NCBI GenBank assembly: GCA_964036195.1
Contig: CAXIWS010000473.1
Span: forward strand, 1 to 64,000
Direction: 5' to 3'
From: Sphaerolaimus hirsutus
Lineage: Eukaryota > Nematoda > Chromadorea > Monhysterida > Sphaerolaimidae
DNA length: 64,000 nt
How positions within the stretch are numbered: position 1 is the stretch's first letter; each line of letters begins with the position of its first letter. A model generated the notes under the pieces. It made no database searches, had not been told where the DNA came from, and was given only the letters and a program-made list of their open reading frames with translations. Positions 10,869 through 21,100 of this stretch are shown in pieces. A program made the translations under genes and the position numbers.

Positions 10869-10928
10869 TAGCAGGCATATTATCTGCAGACAACATTTCT
10901 GGAATTTTCACTGCAGTTGGATGAGTGT

Positions 10929-11304
10929 TTACCAGAGTTGTTAAAAGTACTGAACTTTTTCAAGAGTCAACGTAAATGTAAAATATTTATTTTTTACTCA
11001 CATGTGAGTACAGAAAACAAAGTGTTTTTTTACAGTTACTCATAAGCACTGTTGGTTTCATAAAAAATATTTGTACACATATACAAATTGCATAAAAATT
11101 GTATGAAAGTTGTATTTTATTTTAATTTTATTCATGTTTCATTTGATTTTATTCCAAAATTTCCACGAGTGTCCAAACCATTTATACCGTCGGGCAACTT
11201 TTATGCCCACTCCCAAAATTTTTTATAGGACTTGGCAAAAGTCAAAAAATATTTTGCGTAAAAATAGAATAGGTAGGAGGTACCTCAGAGTACCTGTCAG
11301 CGTT
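10929..11304. repeat. Degenerate CAGAGTTG-type fragment and AT-rich sequence
   Basis: CAGAGTTGTTAAAAGTACTG at about 10,932 matches the start of the copy near 40,630. No matching right end is present. The rest is AT-rich with no supported gene. Confidence 0.35.
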
Positions 11305-11466
11305 TCACGGCACATCGAAACTCGCCAAAAGTATACAGAACTCTTTGGACACACTACTTCTACCGCTCAAAAAACCTCCAACCTTTTCGGAGCCCCAGCG
11401 CCTATCCGGAGTGATTTTCGATCCAGTCTTCATTTTCTTCGCGACATTTTGTTGAGCTCCGGCCAT
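11305..11466 (-). CDS. Small hypothetical ORF or first exon
   Basis: A 53-codon frame starts with ATG in a good context (TGCGATGGCC) and is rich in Lys and Arg near its start. A potential donor, GAAAAG/GTTGGA, lies after about 28 codons, so it could be a first exon rather than a whole gene. No family is recognised. It lies 260 bp beyond the stop of the Penelope-like ORF and might be 3' material of that element. Confidence 0.2.
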   Translation of the reverse strand: MAGAQQNVAKKMKTGSKITPDRRWGSEKVGGFLSGRSSVSKEFCILLASFDVP

Positions 11467-11725
11467 CGCAGATTACGACACGATGCTGTAAAATCATGCA
11501 AATACAAATAGCGGCACTAGGGATGAATACGATTTGCGCAAATGTAACAAACAAACTGTGATATTTTGCAGGCGATATTGTCAACACTGTGATGCGACGG
11601 TGAAATTCAAAAGTCGAACACGAAATTTTTTACTTTTATTATTTTATTATCGCGAGACAAGAATTGGATACGGTCAGCAGAATGACATGGGTTTTTAAAA
11701 AGATTTTAGTTGAAAAAAGAGGAAC

Positions 11726-14700
11726 CTAAATAAGATGAAAAATGTCATGACACCAATCCACCAGTTCTTGTCCCGGACTGATGTTATATTTAGTTAGTAG
11801 TGGATAGTTAAGTTGAGTAAAATGTCGAAAAGTTCTAAATAGTCTTTCCGAAGGATATTTTTGCTCGAGCATTATTTTTAAGATATTGACTGTCCTGGTT
11901 GTGAAGTCATCAACGTTTGTACAAACACGAGCGAAAAACAAACATTGGCTGTACAGTATGTTTAAACACACTTTGCTTTTGAGATTGGAATGATAAAAGG
12001 GGAGAGAAATTATATGAAAGTTAAAATCATCCCATTTATTGAATATTGAAAAATGTAAATATGGAATCAAATTAATGTCCAAGTCCAGGAAATGACAACG
12101 TTTGCCATTTTCCTGGATCAATTCTTCCAGAATAAGTTCTGAACAATAAATATTTGAAGCTATATCAACAAAGTTTGGACAGTTAATGTAAATAGTGTCA
12201 TCTATATAGTGGAATATTTTGTTGTTGATACTGTGTCGTATGGGTAATGACACAGAACTTTTCATATAAGAAAATTCCATCCACGCGAGAGTCAGATTGC
12301 ATAATTCTGGAGAAGCGGCTGACCCCATCACAATACCACTTGTTTGTTTGAACAAGTGACCAGCGCATGTAACATAGGTGTTATTGAGGATAGTTTTCAA
12401 GAGTGGAATACAGCGAGATGTAGTAAAAAGTATTTTATCATCATTGTTTAACTGGGGCATGGTCTTCAAAATTGCTTTATCATTTTTAATTGAAACAATC
12501 TTATCTCTAAATAACAGGGAGAAAAGAGTAGAAATATTTTCCGTTATATTTCTCAAAGGCAATGCTGTATATGCTTGTGAAAAATCTGATGTAGCAATGT
12601 GAGTAACATTTGTTTGATTGGAAAGTGAAGTTATTACTTCTGAACTATTTTTCACAATCCAGTAGCCATTCCAGCCTCCATTTGAGCTAATAGACAGACA
12701 GTAATGATAAAAAAGTTTTTGTACCAGCACAAGAATCAAATGTAAAATCCAAGAGAGTCCATTTAAAGAACTCTTTTTGGCTCCAGCAATAAATCGAAAT
12801 TTAATAGGGGATTTATGGAATTTCGGGATCAAAAATAAGAGTCCAAATTTCCGATCATATTTGGACAAAGGACAGTCGTAATCCAGGTGTAATTGATGAT
12901 GTTCATCCAGCAGTTTTTCCATTACCTCTTTGTCGGAGGTATGGAAAGTGTAGGTGTGATTACCCCATTGATTTTTTGGCAGCAAATAATCGATAGAAAA
13001 CTCCTGTAGCATGCGGGTCATGTAGAATTTTTTACATAAAAAGGAGTAAGTGCCACCCGCTTTGTCAACTGGGCAAATTATAAACTCTCTTTGTAGACAT
13101 TGCAGAGCCAAGTCACATTCCTTATCCCAAGTGACTGGAGAAATTCTATCCTCATCGAACGTAAAAAACTTCATTTTACAAGTAATCGCCTCAGTGACTG
13201 CATGCTTGAATGGGGTTAAATTCACCGTATTGTCCACCTGGTACAACTTATCCAGAACCATATCCACTAATTTTGCATATTTTAATCTACTGTTATCAAA
13301 ATTTGGGGGAGGAGAAAGTCTATATTTGGTGCCGAACTTGAGAAACGCCTTCAATGCATTATTATTCACCAGGTCCCAATCTCCGGTAATCACATGGTTG
13401 AAAAAACTATTTTTGAAAGCTGAATTTCCACATTTGCAATTTAATGCAAGATTTTTATTCACTTCGGAATCATCTAGCTTCCTCAAGAACTTGCTGTAGT
13501 TGAAAATTTTCAGAGAAATGGGAGTGGTGTAATAATTGCAAATTTGAATACGTTTCAAGAGATCCTTTTGTTTACCGCTCAAATGATCAGTGCAATTACG
13601 CTTACTGAAAACATTCATTGTGATACAATCATCTGATACATTGTCATGCAATAGAGAAATGTTGATAGGATTTTTAGGATGTTCATAAGGGGCACAAAAA
13701 AATTGACGCCGCGCTTCAGCACCGTATAAAATACATTGAAGAGCTAATTTATTACCTTCATTCCTCGAAATTAAGTTTTTTACCATGTAAAAAACTTGAG
13801 CTAATTTGTTCTTTTTCACCGCGCGAATATATAGGTAAGCATGTCTGGGTGTAATTACTTCCAATACTTTTTCCATAGAGACATTGTCTACCTTGGATTT
13901 ATATTTTGATGGTCTTTTCCTCGGGAAGCGAATTAAATTGTTATTAAAAAACAGTAAACAAGTTTTCGGGTTTGAAGACAAGTCAAACGCCGTAATGTCC
14001 CCTAGGAATTTTATTTTGTGGTTCAAACCGTAAGGAAAGGCAGTAAAAAGAAGATTAATCCAGGCATGCTCCACCATAGTATATTCACTTGTTTTCACAT
14101 CGCCGTTTTCAGGAAAAACATAAATTATTTGCACCGACAACAGGTTGGGGTCACAATTAGACTCCCGGAAGTGAGAATATAGAACATTCGAACCTTTCTT
14201 TGTAGCAATCGCCGACAAATGCTGACAAAATCGTTGGCATAGTTGACGTTTCATCTCCCCAACGTACTGCAAACCACATACGCAGGTGAGTAAATAACAT
14301 ACCCCCTTGGTTTGACACGTCACAAGTGAAATGTGAGAGGGTAGTACAAAGTTGGTTTTGGTTACGCTAGAAGTGAAATAAGACGACAGCTGCAGATGTG
14401 CACAGGTCCAACAACGTGGCCTGTTACACTTTTCAACTCGGGCCCCGTGGTACTTATTTATATTTGCGGCTGTGTTTGAAATCAAATCAACTTTCCATGC
14501 AGTAATATTTCTATTCAAATCGACCCATTGTGTGCATTTCAAATTCGAAAAAGAATAACAATAACGTTCAGCCAGTAGCGAATTATTTCCATCCATACCT
14601 GACTGAATATGGAGTGTGTCGGTTCCACCGGACGCGCTAGCATGAGTTTGTGTATTTGTAGTTGTGTCTGTCATAGAGGGTTTTAGGGGGTTACAAAGGG

Positions 14701-14752
14701 TTGCCGAAATATAAGGCCCAAACAAATTCACTTCGTTCACGTACCACGTCAA
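11726..14752 (-). CDS. Penelope-like element polyprotein with N-terminal GIY-YIG (Naiad/Chlamys-like)
   Basis: This is one intact 1,008-codon frame. Residues about 109-119 hold a Cys/His cluster (CNRPRCWTCAH). Residues 150-235 form a GIY-YIG endonuclease (CYLLTCVCG then QYVGE at 161-165, RFCQH at 174-178, Glu228). Residues 439-480 hold a CKCG/HVITGDWD block seen next to these RTs. The reverse transcriptase covers about 555-900, with VDKAGG at 562, motif A TSDFSQAY (Asp723), motif B GIVMGSAASP and the catalytic YIDD at 849-852. Classical Penelope elements carry GIY-YIG at the C-terminus; the N-terminal position is the hallmark of the permuted clade. The element would copy RNA into DNA using its own nuclease nick. 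No in-frame UGA codons are present, unlike the selenoprotein-encoding members of that clade. Element ends and any pseudo-LTR were not found. Confidence 0.85.
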   Translation of the reverse strand: MTWYVNEVNLFGPYISATLCNPLKPSMTDTTTNTQTHASASGGTDTLHIQSGMDGNNSLLAERYCYSFSNLKCTQWVDLNRNITAWKVDLISNTAANINKYHGARVEKCNRPRCWTCAHLQLSSYFTSSVTKTNFVLPSHISLVTCQTKGVCYLLTCVCGLQYVGEMKRQLCQRFCQHLSAIATKKGSNVLYSHFRESNCDPNLLSVQIIYVFPENGDVKTSEYTMVEHAWINLLFTAFPYGLNHKIKFLGDITAFDLSSNPKTCLLFFNNNLIRFPRKRPSKYKSKVDNVSMEKVLEVITPRHAYLYIRAVKKNKLAQVFYMVKNLISRNEGNKLALQCILYGAEARRQFFCAPYEHPKNPINISLLHDNVSDDCITMNVFSKRNCTDHLSGKQKDLLKRIQICNYYTTPISLKIFNYSKFLRKLDDSEVNKNLALNCKCGNSAFKNSFFNHVITGDWDLVNNNALKAFLKFGTKYRLSPPPNFDNSRLKYAKLVDMVLDKLYQVDNTVNLTPFKHAVTEAITCKMKFFTFDEDRISPVTWDKECDLALQCLQREFIICPVDKAGGTYSFLCKKFYMTRMLQEFSIDYLLPKNQWGNHTYTFHTSDKEVMEKLLDEHHQLHLDYDCPLSKYDRKFGLLFLIPKFHKSPIKFRFIAGAKKSSLNGLSWILHLILVLVQKLFYHYCLSISSNGGWNGYWIVKNSSEVITSLSNQTNVTHIATSDFSQAYTALPLRNITENISTLFSLLFRDKIVSIKNDKAILKTMPQLNNDDKILFTTSRCIPLLKTILNNTYVTCAGHLFKQTSGIVMGSAASPELCNLTLAWMEFSYMKSSVSLPIRHSINNKIFHYIDDTIYINCPNFVDIASNIYCSELILEELIQENGKRCHFLDLDINLIPYLHFSIFNKWDDFNFHIISLPFYHSNLKSKVCLNILYSQCLFFARVCTNVDDFTTRTVNILKIMLEQKYPSERLFRTFRHFTQLNYPLLTKYNISPGQELVDWCHDIFHLI

Positions 14753-14898
14753 AAAGTCAATAATCGCTGTCTAAAAATAAATCGAAACACTCATAACCAA
14801 CTTAAAAATAGTCTAAAAAACACCTGAGATCATGTCAACCTGAGTCAAATTAAAAATCAACTGAATCACCCGCTGCTCAAAATCAATCCCTCCCAAAT

Positions 14899-15608
14899 TC
14901 AGCGATTGGCGCCTGAAAACGATTTATAATTAATTCTCGAAACATTGAGAGTTGAGTGCTTAATTTCATTTACTTGCTCAGTTAAGGGAGAAATTTGGAC
15001 GTTATCAGTTGCGGAAACAAGATCTTCTACGCTTGACGACTCACACAGTGCATCTGAGTAGAGAGATTTGATCGGTGACGCCTTTTGAACCACCTTTTTA
15101 AATGTCACAAAACCTCTACCATGGCGTTTTGGCCCAGGAACAGTGGGGGGGGGTAAGTGCTGAACTGCCCCGTTTTTGAGCAAAATTATAATCACCTGGA
15201 GACTGCACATTTGTGCTCGAACCAGAGCCGGTGTTCAAGCCGTAGTTTTGTTTCAAATTCTGTAAACACAAAAATGAAAGTAAAACACAGTAAAAAGTGA
15301 AATGCAAGAAAACACAGAACAAAAAGGGGGTAGAAAAAGGGAAGAAAAATGACATTTTTCGGTTTCCTTGCATCTTTGCGTTTCACTTTCGTCTGGGTAA
15401 ACTGGTGCGGATATAAAGCTTTCAGAGGCTCTTCTTCACTGGATTTCACTTTGCGACCCAATTCTATGGCGCCGGCAAATCTACTTTCAAATTTGCCCAG
15501 AAAAAGCCAGGTTGGCTCTTCTTTGCTCTTAGTCGGATTTTCGTTCCTTATCATGACTTTGCCGGTGCCCGTGGTGCTGTCCAGGCGCCAGTACGCCCAA
15601 AATTCCAT
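14899..15608 (-). CDS. Hypothetical spliced ORF upstream of the Penelope-like ORF
   Basis: The reading starts at ATG 15,608 in a strong context (GGCACCATGG). Exon 1 runs about 85-90 codons and is rich in Lys, Arg and Glu. A T-rich tract ending TTTGTGTTTACAG gives an acceptor at about 15,261. The next block is Gly/Ser-rich, then crosses a run of nine C's (about 15,145-15,153) where the frame changes, and continues to a stop at 14,899. It ends about 145 bp before the Penelope-like ORF on the same strand, so it may be that element's first ORF, or an unrelated host gene. No domain is recognised. The BEL element is inserted immediately upstream of the ATG. The C-run break could be real or a sequencing slip. 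Confidence 0.35.
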
Positions 15609-15613
15609 GGTGC
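15609..15613 (+). repeat. Target-site duplication (GGTGC), left
   Basis: GGTGC directly before the 5' LTR matches GGTGC directly after the 3' LTR (28,220-28,224). A 5-bp duplication is normal for BEL/Pao. Confidence 0.92.
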
Positions 15614-16936
15614 TGTGCTGACCGTGACAAAATGGATGGATAAAGAAATACCGAGAATTGATAATTAGGCTCATATTCACACATTTACTTATTTGCACTA
15701 TTTTACTTTTCATGCACTATATTTATTTACCACGCAAAATATCAAAATATATTTCCTGCACTATATTATTTATCCATGGAGAATATTTAATTAGGAAAGT
15801 GTTTTATAAGTTATCGAAACATTTATGTGGAATATTTAGGTTAAAAGGTCAAATAAGTTATTATTAGGTATATTAACATGAAATTAGGCTCATTCAACTC
15901 GCCGTAATTTTCTGATCATTATTATATATACATTTACATGGTTTACTTGCAATTTGGGAAAGTCAAAACTTGTAAATATTTATGTGCTACGTATTTACTT
16001 AGGCCAACGTCCTAATAGAGAAATAGTGCCCTGTGTGCAACTGGCATTTACTGTACGTACTTATGAAGCCCTTCGCGTAGGCAAAATTATTATAACCCTG
16101 CTCACAAGTTATATTATATTTACTCTGACATTATGGTAAATACCCTGCTCAAATTATACCAAAGAATATATTACAAACCCTGCTCAAATATTATACCCAT
16201 TTACTTGAATAAGTTCCAATTTATCCATTATGAAATATACGTTTCCAGGAAGTGATTATTATTATTATATCGAATATACCCTACTCTATTTACGTCATTA
16301 GGAACATTTGCACTACTATTTACAGTTTTCAAACCCTATTATATTAGTTCCAATGTGCGTCAATGTTTTCTGACAAATTGAAGCAAATTAGTAAATCGGC
16401 CGAGTTTGCCGACTTCGCGCCTCTCAAGATTAATAGTTTTTCCATTAGCCCAATTTGTACCTGGTATTTCTTTACCATAATTGTTTGAATGTATGCACGC
16501 GCAGTATAAGGCAACTGTTTCGGTTAGATGTGTTTATTTGTTGCATTTATGACTTATTTGTGTATTTGTATTAGGAAATTACTGTAGCTGTTTTTCTATA
16601 CATGATTTCCATGTCTTAGCTACTTTGGAAGTTTTTACTTCAGTCTGCGGACTCCAAGCTACTGAACGAAAATAAGCTAGCGATAGAAACTTCGATTAGG
16701 AAGCTCGCTAGACTTTGCGCTTTTGTAACACGCTGTATCTGATCGAAATAAAGTACCTGGAACAATTCGAACCCCCTTTTTCAACACACAACTACGGAAT
16801 AAACTTGACTTGGCTGTCGACAAGTGGACGTTCGGCTACAACGGGAAATCAACGACTCTAAAGGCCGTTTCTCACTACGGTCTTGGAGCTGCTGGATTCG
16901 GTGGTAGAAGACGCTGACTTCGGTGGCTTCATCACA
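15614..16936 (+). repeat. BEL/Pao element, 5' LTR
   Basis: This 1,323-bp LTR starts TGTGCTGACC and ends CTTCATCACA. It is the same length as the 3' LTR, with about 15 single-base differences counted by eye (roughly 1.1%). A TATAAG box candidate lies at 16,505-16,510 and AATAAA at 16,747-16,752. The low divergence implies a recent insertion. Confidence 0.93.
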
Positions 16937-18127
16937 TGGCGCAGCGAGCAGGGTGATTGCATGACATTGTGCTATCACCAAGCCGGAACGAACATTGTGC
17001 GGCAGCTGGCAGAACTTCAAAAGTCCTGCTGAACATCAATTGGCCTTGGCTGAGCGTTGGCGGTTGATTTGCAGACAGCATTGTGCCAAAGTCACGGCAC
17101 TCCTGTCTACATCCTGGGAGCGGTTCTACGCTCACGCGCGGAGGACACTGGAGTTCTGACAGACCTGTCAGGATTTCAGGCAGCTTTCACCAGTGTTCTG
17201 GCAAGGTGCTAGACACTGGGCGGCACTGGCATTTGACAAGGAGTCATTGTCGGACGGTGGTCAAACTTTCGCTGGACGCTCCTGGACATCTGGACTCCAG
17301 TGACCGCTGGCACGTCCTTCCTATGCCAAGGGAGGGTGACCTGACGGAGACAGGATCGCCACAGAGCCACGCTAGTCAAAGGGCTGTTTTTTGGGCATTC
17401 GCGGAGGTCCCTCGCTCCACTGGGTAAGAGTGGACTCATACCTCGGAAGTGCAAAAGTAGGGGTATCCGTGTACAAAGGGCTGTAGCTGACAGAGGGCTG
17501 TAGCTGACAGAGAGTGGATTTGAAAACCAAGTATTAGGATACTTGGTAGCGTGTAGGGGCTTTGTGGAGCTCCCATCAAATATACACGCTGTGCCTGCTC
17601 GGTACCATCAGATCAGACAGCACAAAAGTGCCAGAATTCTGCATTGCACAGGCGCAATTGCAGAGCAGTGTACAGAGCACTGCCCAGAATCAGAAAGTGC
17701 ACCAGAGTGCACAGAAACGTGTCACAGGCAACACGGCAAGCGCAGCGGCACAGGAGCTGCTCAGGAAAGCAAGTGGCCGGCGTGGTCACAAGGCACACAG
17801 GCGTGCCAGAAAGGGCGCCAGAGCGCTCGGAAAGAGTGTGTACGGACCCTTTTTGGGCGCACACTGCTGGGCAAATAAATTGTTTATTGTCCAGGTGGAT
17901 TTGACCGGTGTGTTGAAGTCAACGCGTGTAAACAATCACGTCAGGGGCTTTAGGAACACACCTGGTGCCAGTGCAGTAAAGGTCAATGCGTGAGAACACG
18001 TCAGGGGCCTGTAGGACTGCATTGGTATTGTGCGTGGCACAACAAATCCGTAGTGTACAGAGCACTACACAGAAAGACGCAGAGAAGCGTCACAGGCGTC
18101 ACAGGAGACGCACTATAAAGAGAAACA
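16937..18127 (+). other. BEL/Pao untranslated leader with primer-binding-site position
   Basis: The leader starts TGGCGCAGCGAGCAGGG. The TGG directly after the LTR fits a tRNA 3'-CCA primer, but the tRNA could not be named. It is a long leader (about 1.2 kb). It holds a direct repeat GGCTGTAGCTGACAGAG (17,478-17,513) and a longer imperfect duplication around CACGTCAGGGGC (about 17,937-18,010). Several overlapping open frames at 17,543-17,993 arise from an Arg/Cys-biased composition and look fortuitous. Confidence 0.6.
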
Positions 18128-21100
18128 GTGAAGGAAAATTCATCAGCAAAAATGGTTTCGCCAACGGGTCACATCAGAAAGACCCTGGGGCCAGCAAAGC
18201 ACAGGGTGGAAAGTAGATTGGCAAGAGAATTTGCCAAATATGACCCGGAACTATTTGCGGAAGCATCAAAGGATGATAAGAGAACAGAAATGAGAAGAGT
18301 AATTGCATCTATCAAACAGGAGGGTGCAAAATTGGAAAGTGCAATGACTGCAGTGAGAACTCAATTTGACGCATGGAGGGATGTTGTCAAAGACATTGAC
18401 GAACCCGATCAGATGGAACAAGAACAGAAGATGTACCAAGATTCATATGATGAATATGCAAATATGTCAGACTTGGTTACACAGAAAGTTGCAGCCATGA
18501 ATGTGTACATTGAAGAATTGCAAGACATGATCCAGCAACTAAGTGGAAGTACCATGTATGAAGTCAATACAGCATTCATACAGCAGATGGCTGCCCAGAT
18601 GGCTCTGACAGCTCAGGGAGCTGCTCCGGGGGCCAGTTCAACCAATGCAACCACAGCAAAGAGCGTCAAATTACAGAAACTGGAAGTGGAACAGTTTACT
18701 GGGGAAATTGTCAAATTTCGATCATGGTGGCAAATGTTCGAATCCCACATCCACAATCGGACAGATTTGGAGGACATTTCCAAGTTCTCATACTTGAGGA
18801 GCTTGCTGAAAGGTTCAGCATTTGGCATGATCAGTGGATTGAGTGTAACCGCAGAAAATTATGCACCCGCAATTGCAATGCTCAAAAAGAGATATGACCA
18901 GCCAGTTGTGGTCAGAAACACGCTGATGAGTAATATCATGAAGTTGCGACAGGCCAGGAATACCTGTCAGGATATGAGAATTTTGTTTGATGCAATTGAA
19001 AGGCTGCTCCAGCAGTTGGAGTCACTGGGTGAATCAGTAGAACATCCAATGCTGTTGAGCCAGCTGCAACAGAAAGTGCCACCCGAGGTTCTCAGAGAAA
19101 TCCAGAAGGAACAGGGAACTGAGGAAGCCTTGACGGTGGAAATATTCAGAAAGTTGTTTGGCAAGCAGCTAGCGCTCAGTGAGGCTGTACAGCATGCACA
19201 GCAAACTGAGGCACCAGTTCAGCAATCGCGCCAAGGATTCGGGAATAATCCACGCGCACAGCAATTCAATAATCAATTCCAAGGCAAGGGGAATCGATTC
19301 AGAGGGCCAGAGAACCCAAGGACCAGCACAGGGAGCATGTCTGTGATCCAGAATGGTCAGAGTGCACCACAGGCTGGATTCATGAATCCTGGGAGGCCGT
19401 GTGTGTTCTGCAATGACACACAGCAATTACACTTTAATGATAAGTGTCCAAAGTTCAAAACTGCCAGAGAAAGGAGAGTGATTTTGTCAAAGGCAGAGCG
19501 ATGCCTGAGATGTCTGCAGAAAGGGCATTACATGAATCAATGTCAATTTACGAGAAATTGTTTCTATTGCAAGTCCAATAGGCACCACACTGCTGTGTGC
19601 CCAGAGAAATTTGGTGACAATAGCAATGGAAACGCTGGACGGCAAATTCCAGCATTCAAAGCAAATGGTCAACAGAATGGCCAGCAATCAGCAAACAATG
19701 GCAGAAAGTTTGTGCCAACGGTCGGTCGACCAGCACAGAGCCAACAGAGAAAGGCAACAGTGAATTGTGTCACTGTGGAAGAAGCTGGACCAGAAATGGT
19801 AGAGACAGAAACCATATCCAGCACAGTGGTTACAGAACCAAATACAAAGCAACAGAATATGTCAGTGAACCTGTCAGTAAACAGGAATATGTCAATGTTG
19901 ATGACAGCCAGAACCGTGATTGAGGCTTCAGAAATGGATACAGAGATGGAGCCTGAACAGCCACCACTACAGATTCAAGCGTTCCTGGACACAGGATCAC
20001 AGGGAACGTACATGTCAGAGAAAGTGGCCAAGAAACTCAATTTGAAGAGTACAGGTGAACACCACATCCAGGTGTATACATTCGGAAATGAAAAGCCGCA
20101 CTATAAAGTAGTACAGCAAGTGGAATTCAGAATGCGGCTCAGAAATGGCCAGAAAGTTGATATGGTGGCTGATGTGGTCCCGACGTTGACCACAGAACAA
20201 GTCAAAGTGCCTGTGTCAGAACAGGACGAAAAGTACCTGCAGAAGTACTTCCCGGATGAGAGTTACTTTGCAGACAGAATTCCCAAGGAAAAGGGGACAG
20301 AATGCAAGTTCAAGCCAGACATTATAGTGGGCTTGAATTATTTCTGGGACTTGATGTCCAGAAACACCAGCACCACCAGACTTCCGTCAGGATTGTATGT
20401 CATTCCATCAGAATTGGGATTGCTGATGGGAGGTGGGCAGCTGACGAGCAACAGAAATCAATGGACCACGGATGGTGCATATCCGGTGGTGGTCAACACA
20501 AATGTGCATCAAATTCAGAGAGAAAAGTGGTACGAGGAAGCACCGTTGTCAATTGCTCCTGTACCAAATGTCAAAGATATGGATAGACTGGATACCATTG
20601 GCATAATGGACCAGCCAGACCTCGTCGAGGATGATGAGGCCATAAAGCAATTCAATGAGAGTGTACAGAGAAACCCAGATGGATGGTACTCTGTTAAGTT
20701 CATGTACAAGCCAAATTTGCATGAACTCCCAGATAACAAAGCAATGGCGTTCAAGAGGTTCAGATACCTCACCAACAGGCTCAAGAGAGACCCAGAATTA
20801 CTGGAGAAAATTCAGGCAATCATGAAAGCACAAGAGGAGCAAGGAGTGATTGAGAAAGTCCAAGAGGATATTATGGATGGCAGAAAATTCCATATATTGC
20901 CTCATCAACCAGTGATAACGCCAGAGAAAACTACCACAAAGGTCAGAGAGGTATATGATGCCTCAGCAAAACCGCCAGGCATGCCAAGCTTGAATGAGTG
21001 CATGTACCGCGGTCCAGTTATACTACCACAGCTGGTAGGGATGCTGATGCGATTCCGATTGCATGGAATTGCACTGGTCGCAGACATAGAGAAAGCGTTT

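Noticed and set aside
17543-17993. Long overlapping open frames in the BEL leader
   Set aside because: Three frames are open at once with no conserved motif; composition-driven, in an untranslated leader.
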